From Deltaproteobacteria bacterium (GTDB taxonomy: Bacteria; Desulfobacterota; Desulfobulbia; Desulfobulbales; Desulfurivibrionaceae), in assembly GCA_013349285.1 (NCBI GenBank), contig DUZU01000029.1:1-33788 (forward strand): 33,788 nt of DNA, read 5' to 3'. This document shows, piece after piece, positions 8,593 through 15,808 of the stretch; positions within the stretch are counted from its first letter, which is position 1; each line of letters opens with the position of its first letter. The notes below the pieces were generated by a model, which did no database searches, was not told the origin of the DNA, and saw nothing but the letters and a program-made list of their open reading frames with translations. Made by a program: the position numbers and the translations under genes.

Positions 8593-9330
8593 TTATCTTA
8601 TAAAGCTGAGAAACTTTGCACGGGTTTGAGATGTTTTCACGTTAGCGAGGGCTTCGGCGGAATCAGATGAAGCCAATGGGCTGGATTTCCATAGACAAAT
8701 ATCGGAACAAATAGATTCGTCCATGGCAATATTGGCACCCTCGCATTCTACCACGAATGAAGGGGATATTTGATGAAGCTTTAGCATGGTTCCCGGACGA
8801 ATCTGTAAACTATCGAGTTTATGAAGCCTGCGGTCGTCCCGGCAGTTGATGTAGGCAACCCTGGCGGATTCCCCAACCTTGAGTTCGGTCAGGGGCGTAA
8901 CCGAACTTGTGGCTGTGCGTAGCGATTTTTCACAACACTCTCCGCCCGGAATAGGCATCCCGTGCGGACATTCCCTGGGATGGCCCAACAAGGTACAGAT
9001 ACTGTCCACCAGTTCGGGATTGGAAATATGCTCAAATTCACACGCCCCGGCTTCGAACTCGCCGCCGAGCACATCGTAAACCAACCGTTCCGCAAGCCGA
9101 TGTGACCGGATCAGGCGGGCAGCATACTTCTCTCCGGCATCGGTAAAAAATATTTTGCCATCCCGGCTCAAGTCAACCAGCTCCAGTGCGGCCATTTCTT
9201 TAAAATGATCCAGACAGAACTCGCCTTTCATGAGAGAGGCCAAGTCATCCATGGAGTCAAGTTCCTTTTCCTGGAGGTACCATAACTGCTCGACACACTC
9301 ATCCATTTCGCGCTCAAGTTCCAGTTTCAT
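8593..9330 (-). CDS. DtxR/MntR-family metal-dependent regulator with C-terminal FeoA domain
   Basis: A 245-residue protein. The N-terminal about 65 residues are a winged-helix domain, somewhat diverged from classic DtxR. The dimerisation and metal-binding domain follows (RSHRLAERL, CEFEHISNPELVD, LGHPRECPHGMPIP), carrying the Cys, Glu and His ligands typical of this family. Residues about 145-215 are an SH3-like FeoA domain (LTELKVGESARV, LDSLQIRPGTMLKL). Such proteins sense Fe(II) or Mn(II) and repress uptake genes. It lies 77 bases downstream of FeoB on the same strand, so iron-responsive control of FeoB, and perhaps of the magnetosome genes, is likely. The ATG at 9330 is the natural start. 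The exact metal is not determinable from sequence. Confidence 0.85.
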   Translation of the reverse strand: MKLELEREMDECVEQLWYLQEKELDSMDDLASLMKGEFCLDHFKEMAALELVDLSRDGKIFFTDAGEKYAARLIRSHRLAERLVYDVLGGEFEAGACEFEHISNPELVDSICTLLGHPRECPHGMPIPGGECCEKSLRTATSSVTPLTELKVGESARVAYINCRDDRRLHKLDSLQIRPGTMLKLHQISPSFVVECEGANIAMDESICSDICLWKSSPLASSDSAEALANVKTSQTRAKFLSFIR

Positions 9331-9390
9331 TATTTTTTACCTTTCATCTTAGATTGTTAAACTAACCCCTATGCCGTCCAACCCCAGAAA

Positions 9391-9413
9391 TTATGACAAC
9401 GTAAAAGTCATAA
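9391..9413. promoter_or_regulatory. Inverted repeat at the FeoB-regulator junction
   Basis: A perfect 7-bp inverted repeat, TTATGAC-N9-GTCATAA, overlaps the feoB stop codon and lies 61 bases upstream of the regulator gene. It could be an operator for autoregulation by the DtxR-type protein or a weak hairpin in the mRNA. It has no T-tract that would make it a clear terminator. Confidence 0.35.
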
Positions 9414-11459
9414 TAGAAAAAGCAGAGATTTGTTCAGTAGACCGGCTACGCACACGGCGGTCAAATTGATGGCCAGAACCATATATACCGCTTTTTTCAG
9501 GCCTTGCTCTTTGGCCATGGCCACCATGTTGGTCAAGCAAGGCACAAACATCATGGTCATGGTGACCACCACTATGGCCTGGATATAGTTGAGGTCGCCG
9601 TTTTGTACCATAGTGAAAAGCATGCCGGCGGCTGCTTCCCGCTTAGCCAATAACAGGACCAGGGCATCGACCATGATGAGAGGTAACCCTAGGAAATTGA
9701 CGACTACGGGTTCGAGGATTTGTTTAATCGTGGCCAGCAGTCCAATTTTTTCTGATATAAACAGGATAACGGCGGCCGAAATAAATATCGGCAAGGCCTC
9801 CTCCAGAAAATGAGCCAGTTTATAATAGGTTTTTTTGAGAACCGGTTTAAGTTGCGGCACCCGCATTGGCGGCAGTTCCAAAATAAAATCACACCGTTGG
9901 TCGTCTTTAATAATTTTGTTGAGCAAAATGCCAATCAGAATCCAGACCGATGCTAAAACCGACAAGGTGATCAAAAGAGCCTGCAAGCCGAGGTTGCCTA
10001 GGATACTCATATTGAGAGCCATTTGGGCCGCGCAGGGAATCCCGAAAGCTATCAGGTAAACGGCGATAAACTTTTCCTTGTTTGAACATAGAGATTTGGT
10101 GGTCAAGGTCGCCATGGTCTTGCAGCCGAAAGCTAAGGTGATGGGCAGGATGGCGTTGCCGGTCACCCCCACCCGGGCCGAGGCCCTTTTCATCAGCACG
10201 GTGAGATTGGTAATGTAACCAGAATCCTCCAATAGATTGAACAACAGAAAAAAGACTGACAGGATGGGCAATACGGTAAGAAAGGCGTTGGAAATCCCTA
10301 GGGTCAAGATTCCGAAATGGCCGATGAGAAATTCATTCCACGGTCCGGCCGGTACCTGGGAATTGATAAAGTTTTCCAAGGGAAGCCAAAAGACAGTGTT
10401 TGCCCATTCGGCCATGCGGTTTGCAATATTAACCACCGCAAAAAAGACGGTTAGAAGAATAGCGGCCATGATCGGCAAACCGGTGGATGGGGTCCGGCTC
10501 CAAAGGGCCACGTTCTGAGAAAATTGACCGAAAGAAAGTTTTTGCCGCCGGACAACCTTTTCGTAAAGCCCGTTTAACCATGCGGTTCGACGATTAATGA
10601 CATGGAGACTGAGATTGCCCTGGTAGCGTTGGCTGACGATTGCTGCGCAATGTGTTATCTTTTTGGTCAACAATTCACCGTATTGTTCTTTAATGTAAAC
10701 GCCGATGAAAGGATCTCGCAGGAGCATGAGCACGGCTAATTTTCGTTGAAAGGCGGCTGATTCGGGAAACTTGTTTATAATGTCCAGAAGTCCATCTTCA
10801 ATCAACTGCGCATAGCGTAAATTCAAGATTCCCCGCTTGGCCCGGCCGAGGGCCTTTATAAGCTCTGGAGTACCGATCCCGGTGACCGCAACCATTTCCA
10901 CCACCGGAATCCCGAGCGAAGCGGCCAAAACGCCGGAGTCGATCCATATCCCGTGCCGGGAGGTTTCGTCCACCGCATTTAGGCAGAGCACCATGGGAAT
11001 CTCAAGCTCCAGCAATTCGGCGGTCAGCACCAGAGCCTGCTTAAGGCAGTTGGCATCGGCGCATTGCACGATCACATCAGGCCGTTCCCTAAATATCAAC
11101 TCCCGGCCCAACAATTCCTCTTCGGAGTGTGCAAGCAGCCCCTGCATCCCGGGAGTGTCGATAATCTCGTAATCAAGCCCGTTAATCCTAACCATTGCCC
11201 TTTTCGTCTCAAGGGTGGTGAACGGATAGTTGGCGCTGGGCGAATACTTATGTGTCAGGTTGCTGAAGACATGGCTTTTGCCTGAATTGGGTCGCCCGAC
11301 AATAACAATCTTTTGCGCTCTTAAGTTAGCCTTCGTGGCCTGATGACGGGAAATGTCGCGTTTTTCGGCATTTTCGATGGAAAAAGTGGGCTTCCCTTGA
11401 GTAGCGCCAAGGGAAGAACTGCAACTCGAATCGGATCGTTCATAGCCAGCATTTTCCAT
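9408..11459 (-). CDS. feoB: FeoB ferrous iron transporter
   Basis: A 683-residue Fe(II) transporter. The N-terminal GTPase has G1 GRPNSGKS (about residues 55-62), G3 DTPG (101-104) and G4 NAVD (161-164). A helical spacer follows, then a polytopic membrane region. The two Gate-type segments keep their Cys (AFGCKTMAT and IPCAAQ) but differ from the usual GCNVPA-like sequence. About 50 extra residues precede the G1 strand. I chose the ATG at 11459 because GGAGGA sits five bases upstream; a TTG at 11474 would add five residues. It lies between a ferredoxin and the DtxR-FeoA regulator on the same strand. FeoB proteins in desulfobacterial magnetosome clusters supply iron for the crystal; that role here is inferred from location. 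Confidence 0.92.
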   Translation of the reverse strand: MENAGYERSDSSCSSSLGATQGKPTFSIENAEKRDISRHQATKANLRAQKIVIVGRPNSGKSHVFSNLTHKYSPSANYPFTTLETKRAMVRINGLDYEIIDTPGMQGLLAHSEEELLGRELIFRERPDVIVQCADANCLKQALVLTAELLELEIPMVLCLNAVDETSRHGIWIDSGVLAASLGIPVVEMVAVTGIGTPELIKALGRAKRGILNLRYAQLIEDGLLDIINKFPESAAFQRKLAVLMLLRDPFIGVYIKEQYGELLTKKITHCAAIVSQRYQGNLSLHVINRRTAWLNGLYEKVVRRQKLSFGQFSQNVALWSRTPSTGLPIMAAILLTVFFAVVNIANRMAEWANTVFWLPLENFINSQVPAGPWNEFLIGHFGILTLGISNAFLTVLPILSVFFLLFNLLEDSGYITNLTVLMKRASARVGVTGNAILPITLAFGCKTMATLTTKSLCSNKEKFIAVYLIAFGIPCAAQMALNMSILGNLGLQALLITLSVLASVWILIGILLNKIIKDDQRCDFILELPPMRVPQLKPVLKKTYYKLAHFLEEALPIFISAAVILFISEKIGLLATIKQILEPVVVNFLGLPLIMVDALVLLLAKREAAAGMLFTMVQNGDLNYIQAIVVVTMTMMFVPCLTNMVAMAKEQGLKKAVYMVLAINLTAVCVAGLLNKSLLFLL

Positions 11460-11506
11460 GCTTTCCTCCGGCAAAATTTATTTATTATTTTCCCGAATAA
11501 GGGTTT

Positions 11507-11908
11507 CTATTCCGGCACAATGGCCCCGGTTATGCAAAAAAAGGTACAGGTTTTACAGCCAAGGCACTTGCCGGTGTCCACCTGGCAATATCCGCCGCTC
11601 AATATACCCTTTTTCCGGTACGATATAGCCTCCTGGGGGCAATTGAGCCGGCAGGTCTGGCAACCGGCGCATAAGTTGTGATCGATTCGCATCCTTGTTT
11701 TTTTAGCCCCTTTCTCGCGCACCCTTTGCCTGCCTTGCGGATCGATCACTGCGGCCCGGGGACAGTTTTCATAGCAAATACCGCACTCCTCGCAGAAAAC
11801 AGGATCAATATCAAAGCGAATCTTCTTCTCGCCCTCAATGGCATCGGCCGGACAATTTGCGGCACAAAATCCGCAGCCTATGCAGTCGCCCCCGATTTCA
11901 TACGCCAT
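11507..11908 (-). CDS. Ferredoxin-like protein with four 4Fe-4S motifs
   Basis: A 133-residue soluble protein with four complete CxxCxxCxxxC motifs: CIGCGFCAANC, CEECGICYENC, CAGCQTCRLNC and CLGCKTCTFFC. These occur in two pairs, so it looks like two fused 2[4Fe-4S] ferredoxins. Three of the four motifs are followed by the Pro or the AI/AV segment common in ferredoxins. It could carry electrons to or from iron, for example to reduce ferric iron for FeoB or to feed magnetosome redox proteins; neither is shown by the sequence. The feoB start is 47 bases downstream, so the two are likely co-transcribed. It has no signal peptide, so it is cytoplasmic. Confidence 0.88.
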   Translation of the reverse strand: MAYEIGGDCIGCGFCAANCPADAIEGEKKIRFDIDPVFCEECGICYENCPRAAVIDPQGRQRVREKGAKKTRMRIDHNLCAGCQTCRLNCPQEAISYRKKGILSGGYCQVDTGKCLGCKTCTFFCITGAIVPE

Positions 11909-11986
11909 TTAGTTTTCTTTCCTCTTTCTGCGGTGTGCCCGGCTAATGCGCACCTCGGCATGAGTGACTAAATTCTCTGGCGCCGA

Positions 11987-12015
11987 TTGACAAAACCACC
12001 TGAAAAAATTAATTT
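11987..12015 (+). promoter_or_regulatory. Sigma70-type promoter for the lone plus-strand gene
   Basis: TTGACA (11987-11992) and TAATTT (12010-12015) are separated by 17 bases. Transcription would start near 12022, which leaves a usable leader only if translation starts at 12058 rather than at the ATG at 12031. Confidence 0.6.
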
Positions 12016-12057
12016 GCAATCTCAATAAACATGTCAAAATCAACATACAGGTCCGCT

Positions 12058-12378
12058 ATGCTCAAGTTCAATTTATCAATTCCCCATTGTCTGGATAGCG
12101 CCAAGGCCAAGAGCGTGTTACAGAGTAATCTTGAGCCGGTTTTGCAGAAAAAACTCGGCAGGGACTTCACCCTGATCGATGAATCCTGGCTCGGCTTGAC
12201 CGCCGAACTATCCTTCTTGATCAAGGGCCATAGCCTTAACGTTTTTTTACAGGTCACTCCCAAAGAGATTTTGCTTAACGGGAAAATTCCCTTGGCCGCC
12301 TTGCCTTTCAAGAAACAACTCACCCGCGACCTGATGGAAATAGGGCGAACCGTTCTCGCTGCCGATGCGTCCGCCTGA
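12058..12378 (+). CDS. Small protein resembling the polyhydroxyalkanoate-system family
   Basis: A 106-residue soluble protein. Its pattern (an LD-A-AK helix, a lysine-rich middle strand, two beta strands around KGHSLNVFLQVTPKEILL, then a helix with IGRTVL) resembles the short PHA-granule-region family (PF09650 type). That match is from memory of the fold pattern and is tentative. The ATG at 12058 fits the family length and the promoter at 11987-12015; an in-frame ATG at 12031 would add nine residues. It is the only plus-strand gene between the iron unit and the magnetosome genes and converges on the HEAT-repeat gene. The opposite strand also has an open frame (12009-12323), but its composition is less protein-like. 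Confidence 0.6.
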   Translation: MLKFNLSIPHCLDSAKAKSVLQSNLEPVLQKKLGRDFTLIDESWLGLTAELSFLIKGHSLNVFLQVTPKEILLNGKIPLAALPFKKQLTRDLMEIGRTVLAADASA

Positions 12379-12429
12379 GGTCCGCCTTCCGTTTTCGTGT
12401 CTCCCGGATTTCACTTATTCGCCTCCGGT

Positions 12430-14157
12430 TCACTGGTTATCTAGAATTTCCTCAATGATCTGCGCCTTGGTCATGCTGACTGAAACTTCGATTCCAAGAT
12501 CACGGCAGAGTGAAATCAATTGCGGTTTTACCATCCTATGTAAATTGTTTTTGGAAAAATCAATTGCCGCCTGATCAGCTGTGCTTTCTGTGGCCGGGGC
12601 CGCCGAGGCCTCTACAATCTTTTGCAATTCCTCTTCGGCCGGTTCTTCGTTTTCTAGTTTTGACGGTTCCGAATCCACGGCCATGACATCATCCGCCGAC
12701 TCCTCATCTTGCCTTCCCGGATCATTGACCATTCGAAGAAACTCGGGTTCAATATATGCGGCAGAATCGCTATAATCTTCATCTTCATCTTCATCTTCAT
12801 CCTCATCCTCAGCCTCAGCCTCAGCCTCAGCCTCATCCTCAGCCTCAGCCTCAGCCTCCGATTCAGTCTCCATTTCCATCGCCGGTTTGTTTACCTGGAT
12901 GACCTCCTGCCCATCGTCCTCTCTTGGCTCATCATCGCTGTTTTCACCACCGGCAAGCCCCTCGCGCAGTACGGCAACGGCGTGCTCCAAATCTTTGCCC
13001 TTAAGCTGCGGATCAAAACCGATTTCATCTTTAACCAAAGGACGCAATCCCTCCCAAGCCTTGATCCGCACCTCCACGGCCTTATCTTCCAAGGCATGCA
13101 GCAACAAAGGAATGGCCAACTCATCCTTCATCCCGGCCAAGGCGGTAACCACCGCCTTGCGAACCCCATCGTTCTCGTCGGCAAGCAATGGCGCCAACTC
13201 ATCCAGAAAAATAGGTCTGTTCTGCCAGGAAAGAAACTTAATCGCGGCCATCCGCACTTCGGGATGCCCGTCGTCCATGGCCTTCAACAGATATTCTTCC
13301 ATTTTTTCGGGAACCATGATTTCGGCCAGGGCGGTCAGGGCGCATAAGCGAACCTTATAATATGGGTCTACAAGCAGATCGGTAATGATCGGCAATCCGG
13401 CAGGCTCGTCAATTGAAATCAGTGTTTTGATTATTTCGCAGGAGAGATCAGGCTCTTCAAAACCCAAGGCTATCTTAAGAATCGGAATCGTGGTCGGCTC
13501 CTTCATTTCTCCCAGCTTTGCCGCCGCCAACATCTTGATCTCCATCTCCGGATCCAACAGGTCCAAGGCCACCTTTTTCAATAAAGCGATATCACTGACC
13601 GTCGGCAAAATCGTGGGGGTCAGAACGGTATCAATGGCCTCTTCCAGGGCGACAACTATCTCTCGAAACTGTTTTCTATACTTTTGAGCCAGCTTATCGC
13701 TTCTTTTCCTGTAAGCTTTTAATTCCTGCTTCAAAAGCAGATCGGCCTTTCTGCTGTCCTCGATGTCGACCAGCCTTTTTTTCAGTCTTTCGATATTCTC
13801 CTCAAGATCACGAATGTCCATGCGCAGGCTCTTACCTTCTTCCGACAGACGATATGCTTCGGAATCTTCAGCCTCGGCCTGTTCCCGGCCGAATCTGGTA
13901 AACAACTCATTCAGCTTGGCCTCATTGCTTTTTATCTTGCGCAGAAGCTGTTCCGATACCCTGGATCGCTTAACGCACTGGGGGGCCTGAAACAACTTTT
14001 GGGTAGCCTTCGGTGTCTGCCCGATAACATCGGCAACAGCGCCCGCTCCAGCCGCACAGGCGTCATATGTAAAGACGAGGCCACTCCCAAGAGCATTCAG
14101 ACCATCGGCAATTCCTCTATAAATTACGTTCCTTTTCTTTACATTGCGTTGTTCCAT
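12430..14157 (-). CDS. HEAT-repeat protein with coiled coil, acidic repeat and SAP-like C-terminus
   Basis: A 575-residue protein. Residues about 10-50 are small and hydrophobic (GLNALGSGLV, AAGAGAVADVIG), perhaps membrane-associating. A long coiled coil spans about 65-180. HEAT-like alpha repeats follow at about 190-390 (repeated LLDPEMEIKMLAAAKLGEM type units with DPYYKVRLCALTALAEI and DGHPEVRMAAIKFLS). Residues about 430-465 are an almost pure Glu/Ala/Asp repeat encoded by a 6-bp DNA repeat. The last about 35 residues (KPQLISLCRDLGIEVSVSMTKAQIIEEIL) look like a SAP or Rho-N-like helix-extended-loop-helix. Coiled-coil Mad proteins occur beside mamK in related organisms, so a scaffold or chain-positioning role is plausible but inferred. 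The start has GGAGAG five bases upstream. It is last in the minus-strand magnetosome block. Confidence 0.85.
   Translation of the reverse strand: MEQRNVKKRNVIYRGIADGLNALGSGLVFTYDACAAGAGAVADVIGQTPKATQKLFQAPQCVKRSRVSEQLLRKIKSNEAKLNELFTRFGREQAEAEDSEAYRLSEEGKSLRMDIRDLEENIERLKKRLVDIEDSRKADLLLKQELKAYRKRSDKLAQKYRKQFREIVVALEEAIDTVLTPTILPTVSDIALLKKVALDLLDPEMEIKMLAAAKLGEMKEPTTIPILKIALGFEEPDLSCEIIKTLISIDEPAGLPIITDLLVDPYYKVRLCALTALAEIMVPEKMEEYLLKAMDDGHPEVRMAAIKFLSWQNRPIFLDELAPLLADENDGVRKAVVTALAGMKDELAIPLLLHALEDKAVEVRIKAWEGLRPLVKDEIGFDPQLKGKDLEHAVAVLREGLAGGENSDDEPREDDGQEVIQVNKPAMEMETESEAEAEAEDEAEAEAEAEDEDEDEDEDEDYSDSAAYIEPEFLRMVNDPGRQDEESADDVMAVDSEPSKLENEEPAEEELQKIVEASAAPATESTADQAAIDFSKNNLHRMVKPQLISLCRDLGIEVSVSMTKAQIIEEILDNQ
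12775..12858. repeat. Six-base microsatellite inside the HEAT-repeat gene
   Basis: About 14 tandem copies of a hexamer (TCATCT, TCATCC or TCAGCC on the plus strand) encode alternating Glu-Asp and Glu-Ala. Because the unit is six bases, slippage changes the length of the acidic linker without shifting the frame. Confidence 0.9.
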
Positions 14158-14196
14158 TTTATCTCTCCTGTACTCTTTAACCTTAGACTCGGTCCG

Positions 14197-15090
14197 TTAA
14201 ATTCCGTCGGCTGCACCCTCACTTTTCAAGGCGCTGAAATAAGCCTTGGCATTGTTGCCGACCGTTTTTATCGTTGCCACATTGACCGATGCCCCTATCG
14301 GAATGCCGATCAAGGGCAAAGCTTTTATCAGCCGGCCGGAGCTTTTCGTCCCCATCTTTTGTAAGAGCAGGGTTATGGCTTTGTTCATCCCGGCGGCAAG
14401 ATAGTTACGGGCCGCCTGATCAATGATCTCTCTGATCACCAGGGCATTGATATCCCGCACCGCCTCGTTGGATCCGGAATAACCGATAAGCGCCATGGCA
14501 ACCGCCCGCAGTTCTTTTTCTTCCATTTCAACGCCGTAGGCCACGGAAATTCCATAGCAAAGTTCCACCTGGGTCCGCAGCAGGTAAAGTAGGTCGGCAG
14601 ACAATGTCACCGTAACGGTGCCCAAGGTGCCCATGCCCGGCAAGGTGCCCGGCGCGGACGTCAGGCCGCCGAAAAATCCACTTTTTAGGCAATGGGTGCC
14701 GATCAGTTCGTTGCTCACCAGCAATGCGGAGTCACCAGAAGCCTCCTTTCCGGTTTGGCGGGCGGCGGTCCTGGCCAGCATCCCCCGTACCCGTTCACGG
14801 ATGGCAGACAGGGAAACCCCGGCCAGCACCAGGCCGTCTTCAAATTCGGCTTGTCCTTCGGCCTTGCCAAAGGGTTGGCCACCGACCTTTTCCCTGATCT
14901 TTGCAAGAAACCTTTGCGCACCCCATACCCCAGCGTAACAGGAAATTGCCACCGCACTGGCGCCAGCCTCGATGGCCGAGGCCGCAACCTTTGTCAACGG
15001 CTCGGTAAACCGGCTGTACCCGTATGCGGAAAGCGGCTTTTCCAAATTATCGGGCAAGTTTTCATTATTCCGTGGTTTTTCTTTCAACAA
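14197..15090 (-). CDS. EcsC-family protein
   Basis: A 297-residue protein whose central and C-terminal parts match the EcsC pattern: small-residue-rich helices (GFFGGLTSAPGTLPGMGTLG), a conserved segment AVAMALIGYSGS, and KALPLIGIPIGASVNVATI near the end. EcsC proteins are poorly understood and probably associate with membranes. I see no ATG near the N-terminus, so the start appears to be TTG at 15090 (or 15087), with GAGGAAG just upstream; it overlaps the preceding small gene by 26 bases. It follows a small anchor protein and a coiled protein and precedes the HEAT-repeat gene. A role in organising magnetosome membranes is possible, but only location supports it. Confidence 0.8.
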   Translation of the reverse strand: MLKEKPRNNENLPDNLEKPLSAYGYSRFTEPLTKVAASAIEAGASAVAISCYAGVWGAQRFLAKIREKVGGQPFGKAEGQAEFEDGLVLAGVSLSAIRERVRGMLARTAARQTGKEASGDSALLVSNELIGTHCLKSGFFGGLTSAPGTLPGMGTLGTVTVTLSADLLYLLRTQVELCYGISVAYGVEMEEKELRAVAMALIGYSGSNEAVRDINALVIREIIDQAARNYLAAGMNKAITLLLQKMGTKSSGRLIKALPLIGIPIGASVNVATIKTVGNNAKAYFSALKSEGAADGI

Positions 15091-15250
15091 CTTCCTCTTC
15101 GTTCTCGATTCGTTTTATGTATTTATCCATCGTTTCCGACACCGTTTCCCGGATCGAAGAAACCACATCCGGGCGGCTTCGCTGCAGCAACTCATAGGCA
15201 AACGCACCGATAAAAACTCCGGCAAACACGCCGGCCAGAGTAATTTTCAT
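15065..15250 (-). CDS. Small single-pass membrane protein with charged tail
   Basis: A 61-residue protein. Residues about 4-22 form one membrane helix rich in Gly and Ala (LAGVFAGVFIGAFAYELL). The rest is a charged, probably helical tail (IRETVSETMDKYIKRIENEEE). GGAGAGGA lies just upstream of the ATG at 15250. The 3' end overlaps the start of the EcsC gene, which suggests translational coupling. I do not recognise a family; it resembles the many small membrane anchors of magnetosome clusters. Confidence 0.7.
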   Translation of the reverse strand: MKITLAGVFAGVFIGAFAYELLQRSRPDVVSSIRETVSETMDKYIKRIENEEEVVERKTTE

Positions 15251-15287
15251 AATCCTCTCCTCGTCAATAAATTTAAAATATCCCGGC

Positions 15288-15701
15288 TTAGGTCATGGCT
15301 GGGGACATGCCGGACGACATATCGGCCTCTTCCCCTTCAGGCTCCGCCGCGCACTCTTTCTCTTCTTCGCTTACCCCGCAGGCTGAAAACCTCTGACTGA
15401 GCCGCTCTTGTCGTTCCTGCCTGCGCACCAACACCTCGTCCATCGCATTTTGCAGGCTGTCATAATCTTTAAACACCTCGGTCATCTCCTCGTCATCGAC
15501 AAATAACTCGGGCAATTTTTCCCGCATGGCCACTGCCCTTTCTCCGATCCGCATGACCGTTTTTCTCCGCTCCCGTTTGACCTTGACCATCTCGATGCTA
15601 TCCACCACATCAACCGCCGAGTCCTTGGCCGTGTCGATCACCGCCTCAAGTAGATCGACAAAGGCGTCTCCCATATGCTGCAATCTGTATCTCATATCCA
15701 T
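15288..15701 (-). CDS. Charged helical protein of unknown function
   Basis: A 137-residue soluble protein, mostly helical and charged. The N-terminal about 60 residues are amphipathic helix (FVDLLEAVIDTAKDSAVDVV). Residues about 75-105 could form a coiled coil (DYDSLQNAMDEVLVRRQERQERLSQRF). The tail is acidic with two Cys. AAGGAGG lies seven bases before the ATG at 15701, a strong ribosome binding site. It lies between a membrane/coiled-coil protein and a small anchor. I do not recognise the family; it is probably a Mad-type accessory protein. Confidence 0.7.
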   Translation of the reverse strand: MDMRYRLQHMGDAFVDLLEAVIDTAKDSAVDVVDSIEMVKVKRERRKTVMRIGERAVAMREKLPELFVDDEEMTEVFKDYDSLQNAMDEVLVRRQERQERLSQRFSACGVSEEEKECAAEPEGEEADMSSGMSPAMT

Positions 15702-15808
15702 ACAACCGCCTCCTTTTTGTCCGGCCCTGCTCGGCCTGTTTTTTTATATCGGCAACCCGTCGCCACCAGGGACGGGCATGAAAAAACGTCTTTGAGGCCC
15801 CACCAAAT

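Noticed and set aside
12009-12323. A 104-residue minus-strand frame opposite the lone plus-strand gene
   Set aside because: The plus-strand frame has a matching promoter and a family-like pattern; the minus frame has no start signal or recognisable fold.
12775-12858. Possible CRISPR-like or other array
   Set aside because: The unit is a 6-bp coding microsatellite with no spacers; the 120-bp repeats at 28861-29220 are also coding. No CRISPR array is present.
15756-15776. CCCGTC/GACGGG hairpin between two minus-strand genes
   Set aside because: The stem is only 6 bp and has no T-tract on the transcribed side, so it is not a credible terminator; it may be chance.
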